A stretch of 64,000 nt of DNA, taken from NCBI GenBank assembly GCA_017550335.1, contig JAFZPM010000027.1, forward strand, positions 1-64,000, in the 5' to 3' direction. Both the position numbers and the translations under genes were made by a program. Origin of the DNA: Paludibacteraceae bacterium. Its GTDB lineage: Bacteria > Bacteroidota > Bacteroidia > Bacteroidales > Paludibacteraceae. The notes below the pieces were generated by a model. That model made no database searches. It was not told the DNA's origin and saw nothing but the letters and a program-made list of their open reading frames with translations. This document shows, piece after piece, positions 35,804 through 43,464 of the stretch. Every line of letters begins with the position of its first letter. The first letter of the stretch is position 1.

Positions 35804-36976
35804 ATGGTAATAAAGACGATTAATAACCGCTTGGTTAAGATTTGGACCGACGATGTGGAGGAGTCGGCCATGCGTCAGATTGAGAACCTGACCACCCTTC
35901 CGTTCCTCTTCCACCACCTGGCCATCATGCCTGACGTGCATGCTGGTATGGGTATGCCGATCGGTGGGGTGCTCGCCTGCAAGGATGTCGTCATCCCTAA
36001 TGCGGTGGGCGTTGATATCGGTTGCGGAATGTGCGCCGTGAAGACCAATTGGAAGGTGGGCGACATCCCTATGGATGTGCTCCGTAAGGAGATCATGAGG
36101 GGGATCCGCAAACGTATTCCTTTGGGTATGGACCACCACAAGGAGCCTCAGGACGAGCAATACTTGCCTCAGGGATATGACCTGGATAAGCTGGAGGTGG
36201 TGAACCGTCGCCAGCACTCCATCCAGTATGAGGTGGGTACGTTGGGAGGTGGTAACCACTTCATCGAACTGCAGAAGGATGAGGAGGATACGCTATGGAT
36301 CATGATCCACTCGGGTTCGCGTAACCTGGGAAAGCAGGTGGGCGATTTCTACAACAAACTGGCGGCCTCCCTGAACGCTCGTTGGTACTCCAGCGTTCCT
36401 CCGGAGCTACGTCTTCCTTTCCTGGCCCGTGGATGCAAGGAGTTCGGTATGTACTGGGAGGAGATGAAGTATTGCATCGACTTCGCTTTGTGCAACCGTA
36501 GGCTGATGATGGAGCGTATCGAGGAGATCCTCGCGGATGCGCTCAAGGGTATCGAGTTCGAACCGATGATCAACATCGCCCACAACTACGCCGCTGTCGA
36601 GAACCACTTCGGGTCGGATGTCATCGTGCACCGCAAGGGCGCCACGCTTGCACGAGAGGGTGTCGTCGGTATCATCCCTGGCTCGCAGGGTACGGCTTCG
36701 TATATCGTCGAAGGCCTTGGCAACCCTGACTCGTTCTGCTCCTGCTCGCACGGTGCGGGTCGCGTCATGTCGCGTAAGATGGCCATTGATACGCTGGATA
36801 TGCGTCAGGAGGTGGAGATGCTGGAGGCGAAGGGTATCGTCCACGCTATCCGTAGCCAGGATGATATGCAGGAGGCCTCGGGGGCATACAAGGACATCGA
36901 TACGGTCATCGCCAACGAGGCGGATCTGGTCAGGGTGAAGACGAAATTGTTGCCGGTGGCGGTGATTAAGGGGTGA
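35804..36976 (+). CDS. rtcB: RtcB RNA ligase
   Basis: This encodes 390 residues from ATG at 35804; an in-frame TTG nine bases upstream is less likely. RtcB motifs are present in order: MPDVHAGMGMPIGGV, VGVDIGCGM (metal-binding Cys), GTLGGGNHFIEL, HSGSRN, HNYAA, GIIPGSQGTASYIVEG, and SCSHGAGR with the His that takes GMP. The enzyme joins RNA 2',3'-cyclic phosphate or 3'-phosphate ends to 5'-OH ends using GTP and manganese. It is likely under the WYL operator at 35692. A series of tRNA-like RNAs lies directly downstream and may be its substrates or sensors. Confidence 0.95.
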   Translation: MVIKTINNRLVKIWTDDVEESAMRQIENLTTLPFLFHHLAIMPDVHAGMGMPIGGVLACKDVVIPNAVGVDIGCGMCAVKTNWKVGDIPMDVLRKEIMRGIRKRIPLGMDHHKEPQDEQYLPQGYDLDKLEVVNRRQHSIQYEVGTLGGGNHFIELQKDEEDTLWIMIHSGSRNLGKQVGDFYNKLAASLNARWYSSVPPELRLPFLARGCKEFGMYWEEMKYCIDFALCNRRLMMERIEEILADALKGIEFEPMINIAHNYAAVENHFGSDVIVHRKGATLAREGVVGIIPGSQGTASYIVEGLGNPDSFCSCSHGAGRVMSRKMAIDTLDMRQEVEMLEAKGIVHAIRSQDDMQEASGAYKDIDTVIANEADLVRVKTKLLPVAVIKG

Positions 36977-36978
36977 TT

Positions 36979-37006
36979 GTAGAGACGCAATATTTTGCGT
37001 CTCTAC
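36979..37006. repeat. 28-nt dispersed palindrome
   Basis: GTAGAGACGCAA-TATT-TTGCGTCTCTAC begins 2 bp after the rtcB stop. A second copy lies 58 bp on. Confidence 0.85.
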
Positions 37007-37036
37007 GTCCCCCGCCCCGGCATCACGATGTCGATT

Positions 37037-37064
37037 GTACAGACGCAATATTTTGCGTCTCTAC
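37037..37064. repeat. 28-nt dispersed palindrome
   Basis: GTACAGACGCAA-TATT-TTGCGTCTCTAC. It forms a pair with the copy at 36979 between rtcB and the RNA cluster. Confidence 0.85.
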
Positions 37065-37157
37065 GCCCCCGATACCCGATTGATATTTGGGAACACATTT
37101 ACGATTTTTTTCGTCTTATTTTTCGTGATTAAACAAAATGTATGTATTTTTACGTTC

Positions 37158-37245
37158 ATAAGACGGACTAAATGGTTCTTACTTCTATTAGTATGAGACC
37201 TTCGGGGCTCAAACAGGGCAGAACCGTGATTTCCGTCTTTTTTTT
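37158..37245 (+). ncRNA. Structured RNA ending in an intrinsic terminator
   Basis: A closing stem AAGACGGA/TCCGTCTT (37160-37167 with 37232-37239) is followed by a run of T. Inside are GGTTCT/AGAACC (37174-37179 with 37220-37225) and a C(TTCG)G tetraloop hairpin (37195-37210). The last stem arm plus T-tract can end the rtcB transcript, or this is a separate RNA of about 85 nt. Confidence 0.55.
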
Positions 37246-37247
37246 AT

Positions 37248-37337
37248 GCGGCGGTAAGCTTTGTAATTGCCTCTTTCAAGGCCTAAACGTATGCTTACTC
37301 CTAATGGTTACTGTTGGTTCGAATCCAACCCGCCGCT
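37248..37337 (+). ncRNA. tRNA-like RNA with acceptor and T arms but no normal anticodon arm
   Basis: A perfect 7-bp acceptor stem GCGGCGG/CCGCCGC (37248-37254 with 37330-37336) and a perfect T arm GTTGG-TTCGAAT-CCAAC (37313-37329) are laid out as in a tRNA. The D and anticodon arms are replaced by TAAGC/GCTTA (37255-37259 with 37293-37297), which encloses a hairpin GCCT/AGGC (37269-37282). It cannot decode, but could be recognised by tRNA-binding enzymes. It starts three bases after the preceding terminator. Confidence 0.65.
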
Positions 37338-37421
37338 CAATAAGGAAAAGGTCAAGAGCAACTTACTTCTGTAACATTTTGCTAAAGAGGCTCCATCAGT
37401 GTTCGATTACCTCTCCTTTAT
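37338..37421 (+). other. Spacer between the two tRNA-like RNAs, with hairpins
   Basis: These 84 nt can form AGCAA/TTGCT (inner TTAC/GTAA) and AGAGG/CCTCT hairpins, closed weakly by AAGGA/TCCTT. It may be a further degraded tRNA-like unit. No gene is seen. Confidence 0.35.
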
Positions 37422-37609
37422 ACCGCGATAGCTCAGTTGGTAGAGCAATAGTTTTATTTGTGATGTCATTTCCTCCCGAAGGATCAATCATCGTATAACG
37501 GTTGTGTGAAGCCCTATTTCACCCCGTGATGTCATTCCCTTCCAAAGGATCAATCATCATATACTTCTATTTCTACTATGTGTCGCAGGTTCGATTCCTG
37601 CTCGCGGTG
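37422..37609 (+). tRNA. tRNA with ~115-nt insert in the anticodon loop
   Basis: All arms of a tRNA are present: acceptor ACCGCGA/TCGCGGT (37422-37428 with 37602-37608), D arm GCTC-AGTTGGTA-GAGC, anticodon stem ATAGT/ACTAT (37448-37452 with 37575-37579), a 5-nt variable loop and T arm GCAGG-TTCGATT-CCTGC. The anticodon loop is 122 nt (37453-37574) instead of 7. The insert has three hairpins: two copies of a 38-nt unit (37460-37497 and 37526-37563, four differences) and a 5-bp stem with a 7-nt loop between them (37506-37522). It is too short for a group I intron. With RtcB encoded just upstream, it could be an intron-bearing or decoy tRNA. The amino acid cannot be assigned. Confidence 0.7.
37460..37563 (+). 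repeat. Two 38-nt repeats inside the split tRNA
   Basis: Units at 37460-37497 and 37526-37563 start GTGATGTCATT and end GGATCAATCATC plus RTATA; 34 of 38 positions agree. Each can fold as GATG...CATC around an inner CCT/AGG stem with 5-nt internal loops. Confidence 0.85.
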
Positions 37610-37630
37610 CGCTTTTTATAACAAGGTCAA

Positions 37631-37673
37631 GGTCAGCATACTTCAAATCCGAATTGTAGTTTCTTTGCTGACC
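37631..37673 (+). promoter_or_regulatory. Leader hairpin before the RING/TerD-like gene
   Basis: A perfect 8-bp stem GGTCAGCA/TGCTGACC lies 25 bp before the start codon at 37699. It may be a 3' RNA element or a translation control structure. Confidence 0.45.
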
Positions 37674-37698
37674 CATTACCTTTTAAAATTTTAATGTT

Positions 37699-39966
37699 AT
37701 GGATAACAATGTTTTAACAAAAGTGGCCTTGCGCTACAAGGCGGTGTTCCTGGATGTGAACCGTGCGGATATTAACCTACAGTCGGAGGCGACCGCTCCC
37801 GTCTTGGCGTTCGTCCGCCGCTTGCAAGAGAACGGATATTGCGTCAGCGAGGAGTTGCTCCACGCGTTGTGCAACGTCCCTGTGGATCGCCTCGCGGAGA
37901 TCACTTCGTGCATCAATGAGGTGATGGGCGTGGACCTCAATTGGACCCCACTCGTCAAGGGCTGGGATGTGCCTACGGGTGAATCCCTGGCCGATCATCT
38001 CATCACTTTGATCGCTAATATCTTTGGCAAGAAGGCTGGTTTCAAGGGCACTACATTGCCTTGCGGTCACCTGATTCCGGAGGGTACTTTCCCCCTGGAA
38101 CGCTATAACGGATGTCCTTTCTGCGGCAAGCCTTTCGAAACGTCCGACTTTGTCTACAAGGGGCAGGGTAGCAAACTGAAGGAACTGCGCCTCTTCACGA
38201 TGGAGGATATGGTGTATGTGTTCCGCTCGCTCCTGACGTCCGCCACACCGCTGGATGGTACGCAGCAGGATTCGTTGAGCCAGTTGTTGAGGCTCTTCCC
38301 GCTGCCTGACGATGTCGAGGTCACGATGAAGGAGACCGCCATGCTCGTCATCAGGATGCTGGTGGAGCAGGGTAGGGCTGACGAGGCGATGCGCTTCCTG
38401 AAGACTCCGACCGACATCCTCCGCTACCTCTGGTTCGAGAAGACGGGCTTCGCGCAAATCATCGAGCCGAAGACGCTCGTCGCCCACGCCAGCAAGATGT
38501 ATTTCCACATGTGGGGACCGCTCGACAGAAGCCAGGACGCGGCTATTGACATGAAGCGTAAGCTGATGCTGAAGTACGATCGCAAGGCTTGCCTGCGTGT
38601 GGCGAAGTGGCTGAACGATATCCCGATGACGGCTGCCCAGTCGGCCGAGAACATGAACCCGAAGCGTGGCATGTGGGTGCGCATGATCCGTGCGCTCCGC
38701 TTGGGCGAATACTCCCGCAAGAAGGGCTTCGACCGCTTGGCGGAACTCCTCGATGTCTTCTACAAGCAGGATTACTCCACCTGGCAGGGTGGGGTGGACA
38801 AGGCTCGTTCCGCGAATGATGCGGAGGCCACGCTGGCGCTGCTGAGGGAGCGTCCGGGACTCTTTGCCCGTTGTCTCTTCGCTTCCATGTTGCGTTTCGG
38901 TGCCGACAAGACGCTGGCGGCCTTCTCGGAGGTTGTGGATCGTATGCCTGCCCGCTTGCTGCTCTCGCTTTGTAATGCGGCGGAGACTTACTTCGACCCG
39001 AAGGCGGAACGTCTGGCTCGCCCTATCACGGGGGGCGTCAAAACGATTGAACCGAATAAACTGCTGGTGCTCTACGACGAGGAGACCCTCCAAGGAATGA
39101 TGGAGGCGATCAAAACGCTCTACCAACGTTCCATGAACAAACGTTTCGCGGCGCAACCGTGTGAGGCGAAGCGCATCTATATCGATCCTTCGCTCTACAA
39201 TATCCCTGTGAGTGTGGGCGACCGTTCCGCCACCATCCAGGACGCCTCCTGCGCATTGATGGGTACGCGCTTCCCGGTGTCGGGCGATGCGGTGCGACTC
39301 TTCCTCCACTGGGGAAAAGGTCTCGGTTGCCGCCCGATTGACATGGACTTGAGCTGCCGTGTCGCCTTGCCGAACAACCAAATCGCTGAGTGCGCCTACT
39401 ACAGCCTGACCTGCGTGGGGGCGAAACACTCGGGCGACATCCGTTGGGTGCCAAAAGGCGAGATGGGTACGGCCGAGTACATCGAGCTCTCCCTCCCTGA
39501 GTTGGAGGCTGCCGGCGCCACGTACGTGACCTTCACTTGCAACGCCTACTCCTCGGGTACGCTCTCGCCAAACCTCATGGTGGGTTGGATGGATTCCGCC
39601 TACAAGATGAAGGTGTCGGAGGAGACAGGTGTGGCCTACGACCCGTCGTGCGTGCAGCACATGGTGCGCATCAGCGAGGGGAACCTCACCAAGGGATTGG
39701 TCTTTGGTGTGCTGGATGTGGCGAAGCGTGAGATCATCTGGCTTGAGATGCCTTTCACGGCGCAGACGTTGCGGGGAGCGGACAGTGCCTCCATCGAGGC
39801 GTTGCTCCATAGGCTGGAGAACAAAATCACGGTGGGCCAGCTCCTCGACATCAAGGCGGAGGCGCAACACCTCGAACGGGTGGAGCGTGCCGATGAGGCC
39901 GACGAAACCTACACCTACGAGTGGGCGCTCAACCCGGCTGAGGTGACGAAACTGCTGACGGTGTGA
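37699..39966 (+). CDS. Large protein with RING/zinc-like motif and TerD-like C-terminal domain
   Basis: This encodes 755 residues. A Cys/His cluster (LPCGHLIPEG ... GCPFCGKPF, residues ~116-142) looks like a RING or zinc ribbon. The middle is helical and repeat-like. The C-terminal ~250 residues include SVGDRSATIQDASCAL, RLFLHWGKGLGCRPIDMDLS and AATYVTFTCNAYSSG, which fit a TerD-like fold (the IDMDLSCRV segment resembles the LDLSC core). From memory this architecture matches the family named MXAN_6230/SCO0854 RING domain protein, reported near rtcB. It follows the tRNA-like RNAs and ends at a terminator, so it is probably part of the RNA-repair response. Biochemical role unknown. Confidence 0.6.
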   Translation: MDNNVLTKVALRYKAVFLDVNRADINLQSEATAPVLAFVRRLQENGYCVSEELLHALCNVPVDRLAEITSCINEVMGVDLNWTPLVKGWDVPTGESLADHLITLIANIFGKKAGFKGTTLPCGHLIPEGTFPLERYNGCPFCGKPFETSDFVYKGQGSKLKELRLFTMEDMVYVFRSLLTSATPLDGTQQDSLSQLLRLFPLPDDVEVTMKETAMLVIRMLVEQGRADEAMRFLKTPTDILRYLWFEKTGFAQIIEPKTLVAHASKMYFHMWGPLDRSQDAAIDMKRKLMLKYDRKACLRVAKWLNDIPMTAAQSAENMNPKRGMWVRMIRALRLGEYSRKKGFDRLAELLDVFYKQDYSTWQGGVDKARSANDAEATLALLRERPGLFARCLFASMLRFGADKTLAAFSEVVDRMPARLLLSLCNAAETYFDPKAERLARPITGGVKTIEPNKLLVLYDEETLQGMMEAIKTLYQRSMNKRFAAQPCEAKRIYIDPSLYNIPVSVGDRSATIQDASCALMGTRFPVSGDAVRLFLHWGKGLGCRPIDMDLSCRVALPNNQIAECAYYSLTCVGAKHSGDIRWVPKGEMGTAEYIELSLPELEAAGATYVTFTCNAYSSGTLSPNLMVGWMDSAYKMKVSEETGVAYDPSCVQHMVRISEGNLTKGLVFGVLDVAKREIIWLEMPFTAQTLRGADSASIEALLHRLENKITVGQLLDIKAEAQHLERVERADEADETYTYEWALNPAEVTKLLTV

Positions 39967-39974
39967 TGGATTAA

Positions 39975-40001
39975 GAGGAGACTAACATCTCCTCTTTTTT
40001 T
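39975..40001 (+). terminator. Terminator of the RNA-repair locus
   Basis: GAGGAGA/TCTCCTC stem (39975-39981 with 39988-39994) followed by TTTTTTT, 8 bp after the stop at 39966. Confidence 0.9.
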
Positions 40002-40012
40002 ATGCGCTAGGG

Positions 40013-40065
40013 AAAACATTTCCGTATTTTCGGACAAATCGGCCAAAAACATTTCCGTATTTTCG
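40013..40065. repeat. 20-bp direct repeat, two identical copies
   Basis: AAAACATTTCCGTATTTTCG occurs at 40013-40032 and 40046-40065, 33 bp apart (about three helical turns), in the gap before the nitroreductase gene. It is a possible protein-binding site. Confidence 0.7.
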
Positions 40066-40223
40066 TACTTTTTGTGCTAAAAGATTTTGGTAAAATATGT
40101 TATTAGCCTAATTTTTAGGTGGATGTGCGATGAAGGAATACTTGATCTCAGAATAATAATGTTCATTAGGTTGTCATTTGAAAATAATCCGTAATATTGC
40201 ATTGAATTATCGAGACACCATGT

Positions 40224-40922
40224 ATGGATATGACGAAAGATGTATATGAAGCTATCAAGGCCCGTCACAGCGTAAGGGCTTACAAGGAATTGCCTTTGTC
40301 GGAGGAGGTGGTCAAGGCGTTGGAAGAGGAGATCGCTGCCATCAACCGCGAGGCCCAACTGCACATCCAGCTGATTCTGAACGAATCGAAGGCTTTTCTG
40401 GGTACCATGGCCAAGTACGGTAAGTTCCGCCATGTGACCAACTACCTCGTGATGGCGGGTCCTAAGTCGGATGACCTCGACGAACGGGTGGGCTACTACG
40501 GTGAGCGCTTGGTGCTCTTTGCCCAGATGTTGGGTCTGAACACCTGTTGGGTGGGACTCAGCTACTCTAAGGTGCCCGGCACGTATGTGCTTGATGAGGG
40601 TGAAAGGATCGCTTGTTACATCTCCATCGGCTATGGTGAGACGCAGGGTGTTGGCCATAAGATCAAACGGGTAGATCAGGTGAGCAATGCCAGTGAAAGT
40701 ACCCCTTCCTGGTTCAGGGCGGGTGTCGAGGCGGCGCTGCTTGCTCCTACGGCGGTCAACCAACAGAAGTTCTCATTCGAGTATGTCGGACAAAAGGAGG
40801 GCCGCCATCTGGTACGTGCCAAGAAGGGTTTCTCCCTGATCGGCTACACACGGATGGACTTGGGCATCGCCAAGTATCACTTCGAACTGGGTGCCGGTAA
40901 GGATAATTTTGAGTGGATATGA
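40224..40922 (+). CDS. Nitroreductase family protein
   Basis: This encodes 232 residues. The start region KARHSVRAYKELPLSEEVVKAL is the FMN-binding Arg/Ser pattern of nitroreductases. GYYGERLVLFAQMLGLNTCWVG and LLAPTAVNQQKF are further family marks. Members reduce nitro compounds or quinones with NAD(P)H. The stop overlaps the ATG of the next gene (ATGA), suggesting coupling. Confidence 0.85.
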   Translation: MDMTKDVYEAIKARHSVRAYKELPLSEEVVKALEEEIAAINREAQLHIQLILNESKAFLGTMAKYGKFRHVTNYLVMAGPKSDDLDERVGYYGERLVLFAQMLGLNTCWVGLSYSKVPGTYVLDEGERIACYISIGYGETQGVGHKIKRVDQVSNASESTPSWFRAGVEAALLAPTAVNQQKFSFEYVGQKEGRHLVRAKKGFSLIGYTRMDLGIAKYHFELGAGKDNFEWI

Positions 40923-41740
40923 AAAAGATTCTATTTCTTCACGGATTCTTCGCGAGTGGTCAGTGCGTTCCTGCCTTGGCCTTGCAGGAGGCGTTTGCGG
41001 AAAAGGCGCAGGTGATCTCGCCTGACCTCCCTAGGTACCCCCATGCGGCGATGATGCAGATCAGGGAGATCATTGACCGGGAGAGGCCTGACCTCTTGGT
41101 GGGCAATAGCTGTGGCGCTTTCTATGCGCAGATGCTGGCGCCTGTCGTGGGCATCCCGGCTCTGCTGGGTAACCCGCACTTCCAGATGACGGAGTTCCTG
41201 AAACTGCGTATTGGCGAACATGAGTATAAGTCGCCCCGAAAGGACGGCAACCAGAAGTTCATCATCGACGAAGAGCTGATCGCCGCATTCGCCGAGTGGG
41301 AGGCCGTGCAGTTCGACCATTGCAACCCTTACTACAAGGAGCGTGTCTGGGGTATCTTCGGCGAGCAGGATAAGGTGGCGCACTTCGAACCGCTCTTCCT
41401 GGAACACTACAACCAAGCCTTCCACTTCCCGGGAGCTCATACCCCGACGGCGGAGGAGGTCTCCACTTGGTACGTGCCCCTGGCGGAGAAACTGTTGCTG
41501 CGCTATCCTGTGCCACAGGACCGTATGCGTTACTTCCAGCATTTCAACGGTGGATATTATCGTTACATACTTTCGGCTTTCGATTCCGAGACCGAGGAGC
41601 GCATGGTCGTCTACCAGTCCATGTCTGGTGATGGCAAGTATTGGGTGCGCCCCGAAAACATGTTCTTTGATTCTATCGTCCGTGACGGCCGCAAGTTCGC
41701 GAGGTTCACGGAGATCGATAGGGAGGAGGATATTGAATAG
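40919..41740 (+). CDS. YqiA-like alpha/beta hydrolase fused to DUF1653
   Basis: This encodes 273 residues from ATG at 40919, in a 4-bp ATGA overlap with the nitroreductase gene. Residues 1-~200 are a YqiA/YcfP-type hydrolase: ILFLHGFFASG (oxyanion loop), LLVGNSCGAFYAQ (GxSxG variant, Ser nucleophile), GEQDKV (Asp) and FHFPGAHTPT (His). The C-terminal ~65 residues (HFNGGYYRYILSAFDSETEE, then VVYQSMSGDGKYWVRP) match DUF1653. The two domains are usually separate proteins. The substrate is unknown. Confidence 0.8.
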   Translation: MKKILFLHGFFASGQCVPALALQEAFAEKAQVISPDLPRYPHAAMMQIREIIDRERPDLLVGNSCGAFYAQMLAPVVGIPALLGNPHFQMTEFLKLRIGEHEYKSPRKDGNQKFIIDEELIAAFAEWEAVQFDHCNPYYKERVWGIFGEQDKVAHFEPLFLEHYNQAFHFPGAHTPTAEEVSTWYVPLAEKLLLRYPVPQDRMRYFQHFNGGYYRYILSAFDSETEERMVVYQSMSGDGKYWVRPENMFFDSIVRDGRKFARFTEIDREEDIE

Positions 41741-41771
41741 TTTATAATTGATGATTAGTTTTTAATTGGAT

Positions 41772-42893
41772 ATGGATCGTAGTTCTGAAATCATTCGGAC
41801 CAGTTGGGTGGGTATTGTCACCAACGTATTTTTAGCGGCCTTCAAGGCTGTGGTGGGTATTCTCTCCAGCAGTGTGGCTATCGTGATGGATGCAGTCAAT
41901 AACCTGAGCGATGCGCTTTCGAGCGTCATCACCATCGTCGGCACGAAGCTCTCGCAGCGTCCGGCCGACCGTCAACATCCCTTTGGCTTTGGGCGCATAG
42001 AGTATTTCAGCGCCATCATCATCGCGGTCATCGTGCTCTCGGCGGGTATCACTTCGCTCATCGAGTCGGTCAAGAAGATCTTCGACCCTACGGAACCTAG
42101 CTATACGAAGGGTACGCTGGTGGTCATCATAGTGGCCATTGTCGTGAAGATCATACTGGGACAGTATGTCAAGCGGAAGGGCGAGCAACTGAAGAGTGAC
42201 GCACTGATCGCTTCTGGCTCGGATGCGCTGTTCGATGCGGTCATCACGCTGGCGACGCTCGTCTCGGCGGGTGTCATGCTGCTGTGGAACGTGTCGCTCG
42301 ACGGTATCCTGGGCGCCCTGATCTCCGTGGTCATCATCAAGGCGGGTGTTGAGATGCTTGCCTCGCCCGTCAACGAACTCTTGGGCAAGAGCATCTCGGC
42401 GGAGCTCACCGATCAGATCAAGGAGGAGGTCTCTTCGATCGAGGGCGTGCACGGGGTGTTCGACCTTATCCTGCACAACTACGGACCGGACGTGAAGATC
42501 GGTTCGATGCACGTCAACGTCTATGACACGATGTCCGCCCATGATATCCATGGTCTGACCCGCAAGATATCCACGCTGATGCATGAGCGGCATGGCATTA
42601 TCATGACCGTCGGTATCTATGCCATCGCTACGGGCGAAAACAAGCAGTCTGAGCTGCAGTCGAAGGTGTTGCGTGTCTTCGCCTCCCACAAGGAGATCAT
42701 CCAGGTGCACGGCTTCTATTACTCGGAGCGTGATAACTTCCTCTCCATCGATGTCATCCCTGATTATACCATTCACGATGACAATGCGTTGAGCAGTCAA
42801 CTCGTTGCGGAGATTGAACCGCTGGTGCCTGGCGTACGGGTGGCCGTCGTGGTGGAACACAACTATAGCGAGGAACCTAATATTAGCCGTTAA
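41772..42893 (+). CDS. Cation diffusion facilitator family transporter
   Basis: This encodes 373 residues from ATG at 41772. Membrane helices run through the first ~210 residues. MDAVNNLSDALSS carries the metal-site pattern of the second helix, and HPFGFGRIEYFS is the family motif after it. LKSDALIASGSDALFDA forms the second metal half-site. The cytoplasmic C-terminal domain (VHGVFDLILHNYGPD) fits the dimeric regulatory domain, extended here by a ~90-residue tail. It probably exports zinc, manganese or iron by proton exchange. Confidence 0.9.
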   Translation: MDRSSEIIRTSWVGIVTNVFLAAFKAVVGILSSSVAIVMDAVNNLSDALSSVITIVGTKLSQRPADRQHPFGFGRIEYFSAIIIAVIVLSAGITSLIESVKKIFDPTEPSYTKGTLVVIIVAIVVKIILGQYVKRKGEQLKSDALIASGSDALFDAVITLATLVSAGVMLLWNVSLDGILGALISVVIIKAGVEMLASPVNELLGKSISAELTDQIKEEVSSIEGVHGVFDLILHNYGPDVKIGSMHVNVYDTMSAHDIHGLTRKISTLMHERHGIIMTVGIYAIATGENKQSELQSKVLRVFASHKEIIQVHGFYYSERDNFLSIDVIPDYTIHDDNALSSQLVAEIEPLVPGVRVAVVVEHNYSEEPNISR

Positions 42894-42914
42894 TCATAAA
42901 AATCGTAGGCTGTT

Positions 42915-43460
42915 ATGATAGACCAAATCATTGATTACAACAAGACTTTCGTGGCTGAGAAGGGGTATGAGAAGTATGTGACGGACAAATACCCTGACAA
43001 GAAACTGGCCGTGCTGTCGTGCATGGACACCCGTCTGACCGAACTTCTTCCCGCTGCGCTCGGACTGAAGAACGGTGACGCTAAGATCATCAAGAATGCG
43101 GGGGGCTTGGTCATCTCGCCTTTCGACTCGGCCATGCGTAGCTTGATCGTCTCCATCTATGAGTTGGGGGTGAAGGAGATCATGGTGGTGGCGCACTCGC
43201 ATTGCGGCGCTTGCCACATGAGCTACGACCATTTTCACCATGAGATGATTGCCCGTGGCGTGACCGACCAGACGCTCGACACCATCCGTAAGTGTGGCAT
43301 CGACCTCAACACATGGTTGGAAGGTTTCAAGGATACGCCTACCTCTGTGCGCAGGACGGTGGAGACTATCAAGACCCATCCGCTCGTGCCGAAGGATATT
43401 GTGGTCAGAGGCTTCATCATCGATTCGGAGACGGGGGCGTTGGAGGAGATTAAAGCGTGA
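42915..43460 (+). CDS. Beta-class carbonic anhydrase
   Basis: This encodes 181 residues. Zinc ligands are Cys36 and Asp38-Arg40 in SCMDTR, then His94 and Cys97 in AHSHCGAC. The enzyme interconverts CO2 and bicarbonate in the cytoplasm. The length is normal for the short beta class. It lies 21 bp after the CDF gene and 4 bp before an acetyltransferase gene. Confidence 0.95.
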   Translation: MIDQIIDYNKTFVAEKGYEKYVTDKYPDKKLAVLSCMDTRLTELLPAALGLKNGDAKIIKNAGGLVISPFDSAMRSLIVSIYELGVKEIMVVAHSHCGACHMSYDHFHHEMIARGVTDQTLDTIRKCGIDLNTWLEGFKDTPTSVRRTVETIKTHPLVPKDIVVRGFIIDSETGALEEIKA

Positions 43461-43464
43461 TTAT

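Noticed and set aside
37172..37498. Open frame through the tRNA-like RNAs
   Set aside because: It crosses three structured RNAs and has no protein-like composition.
37453..37574. Group I intron in the split tRNA
   Set aside because: The insert is about 115 nt, too short for the conserved core, and is made of simple hairpins and repeats.
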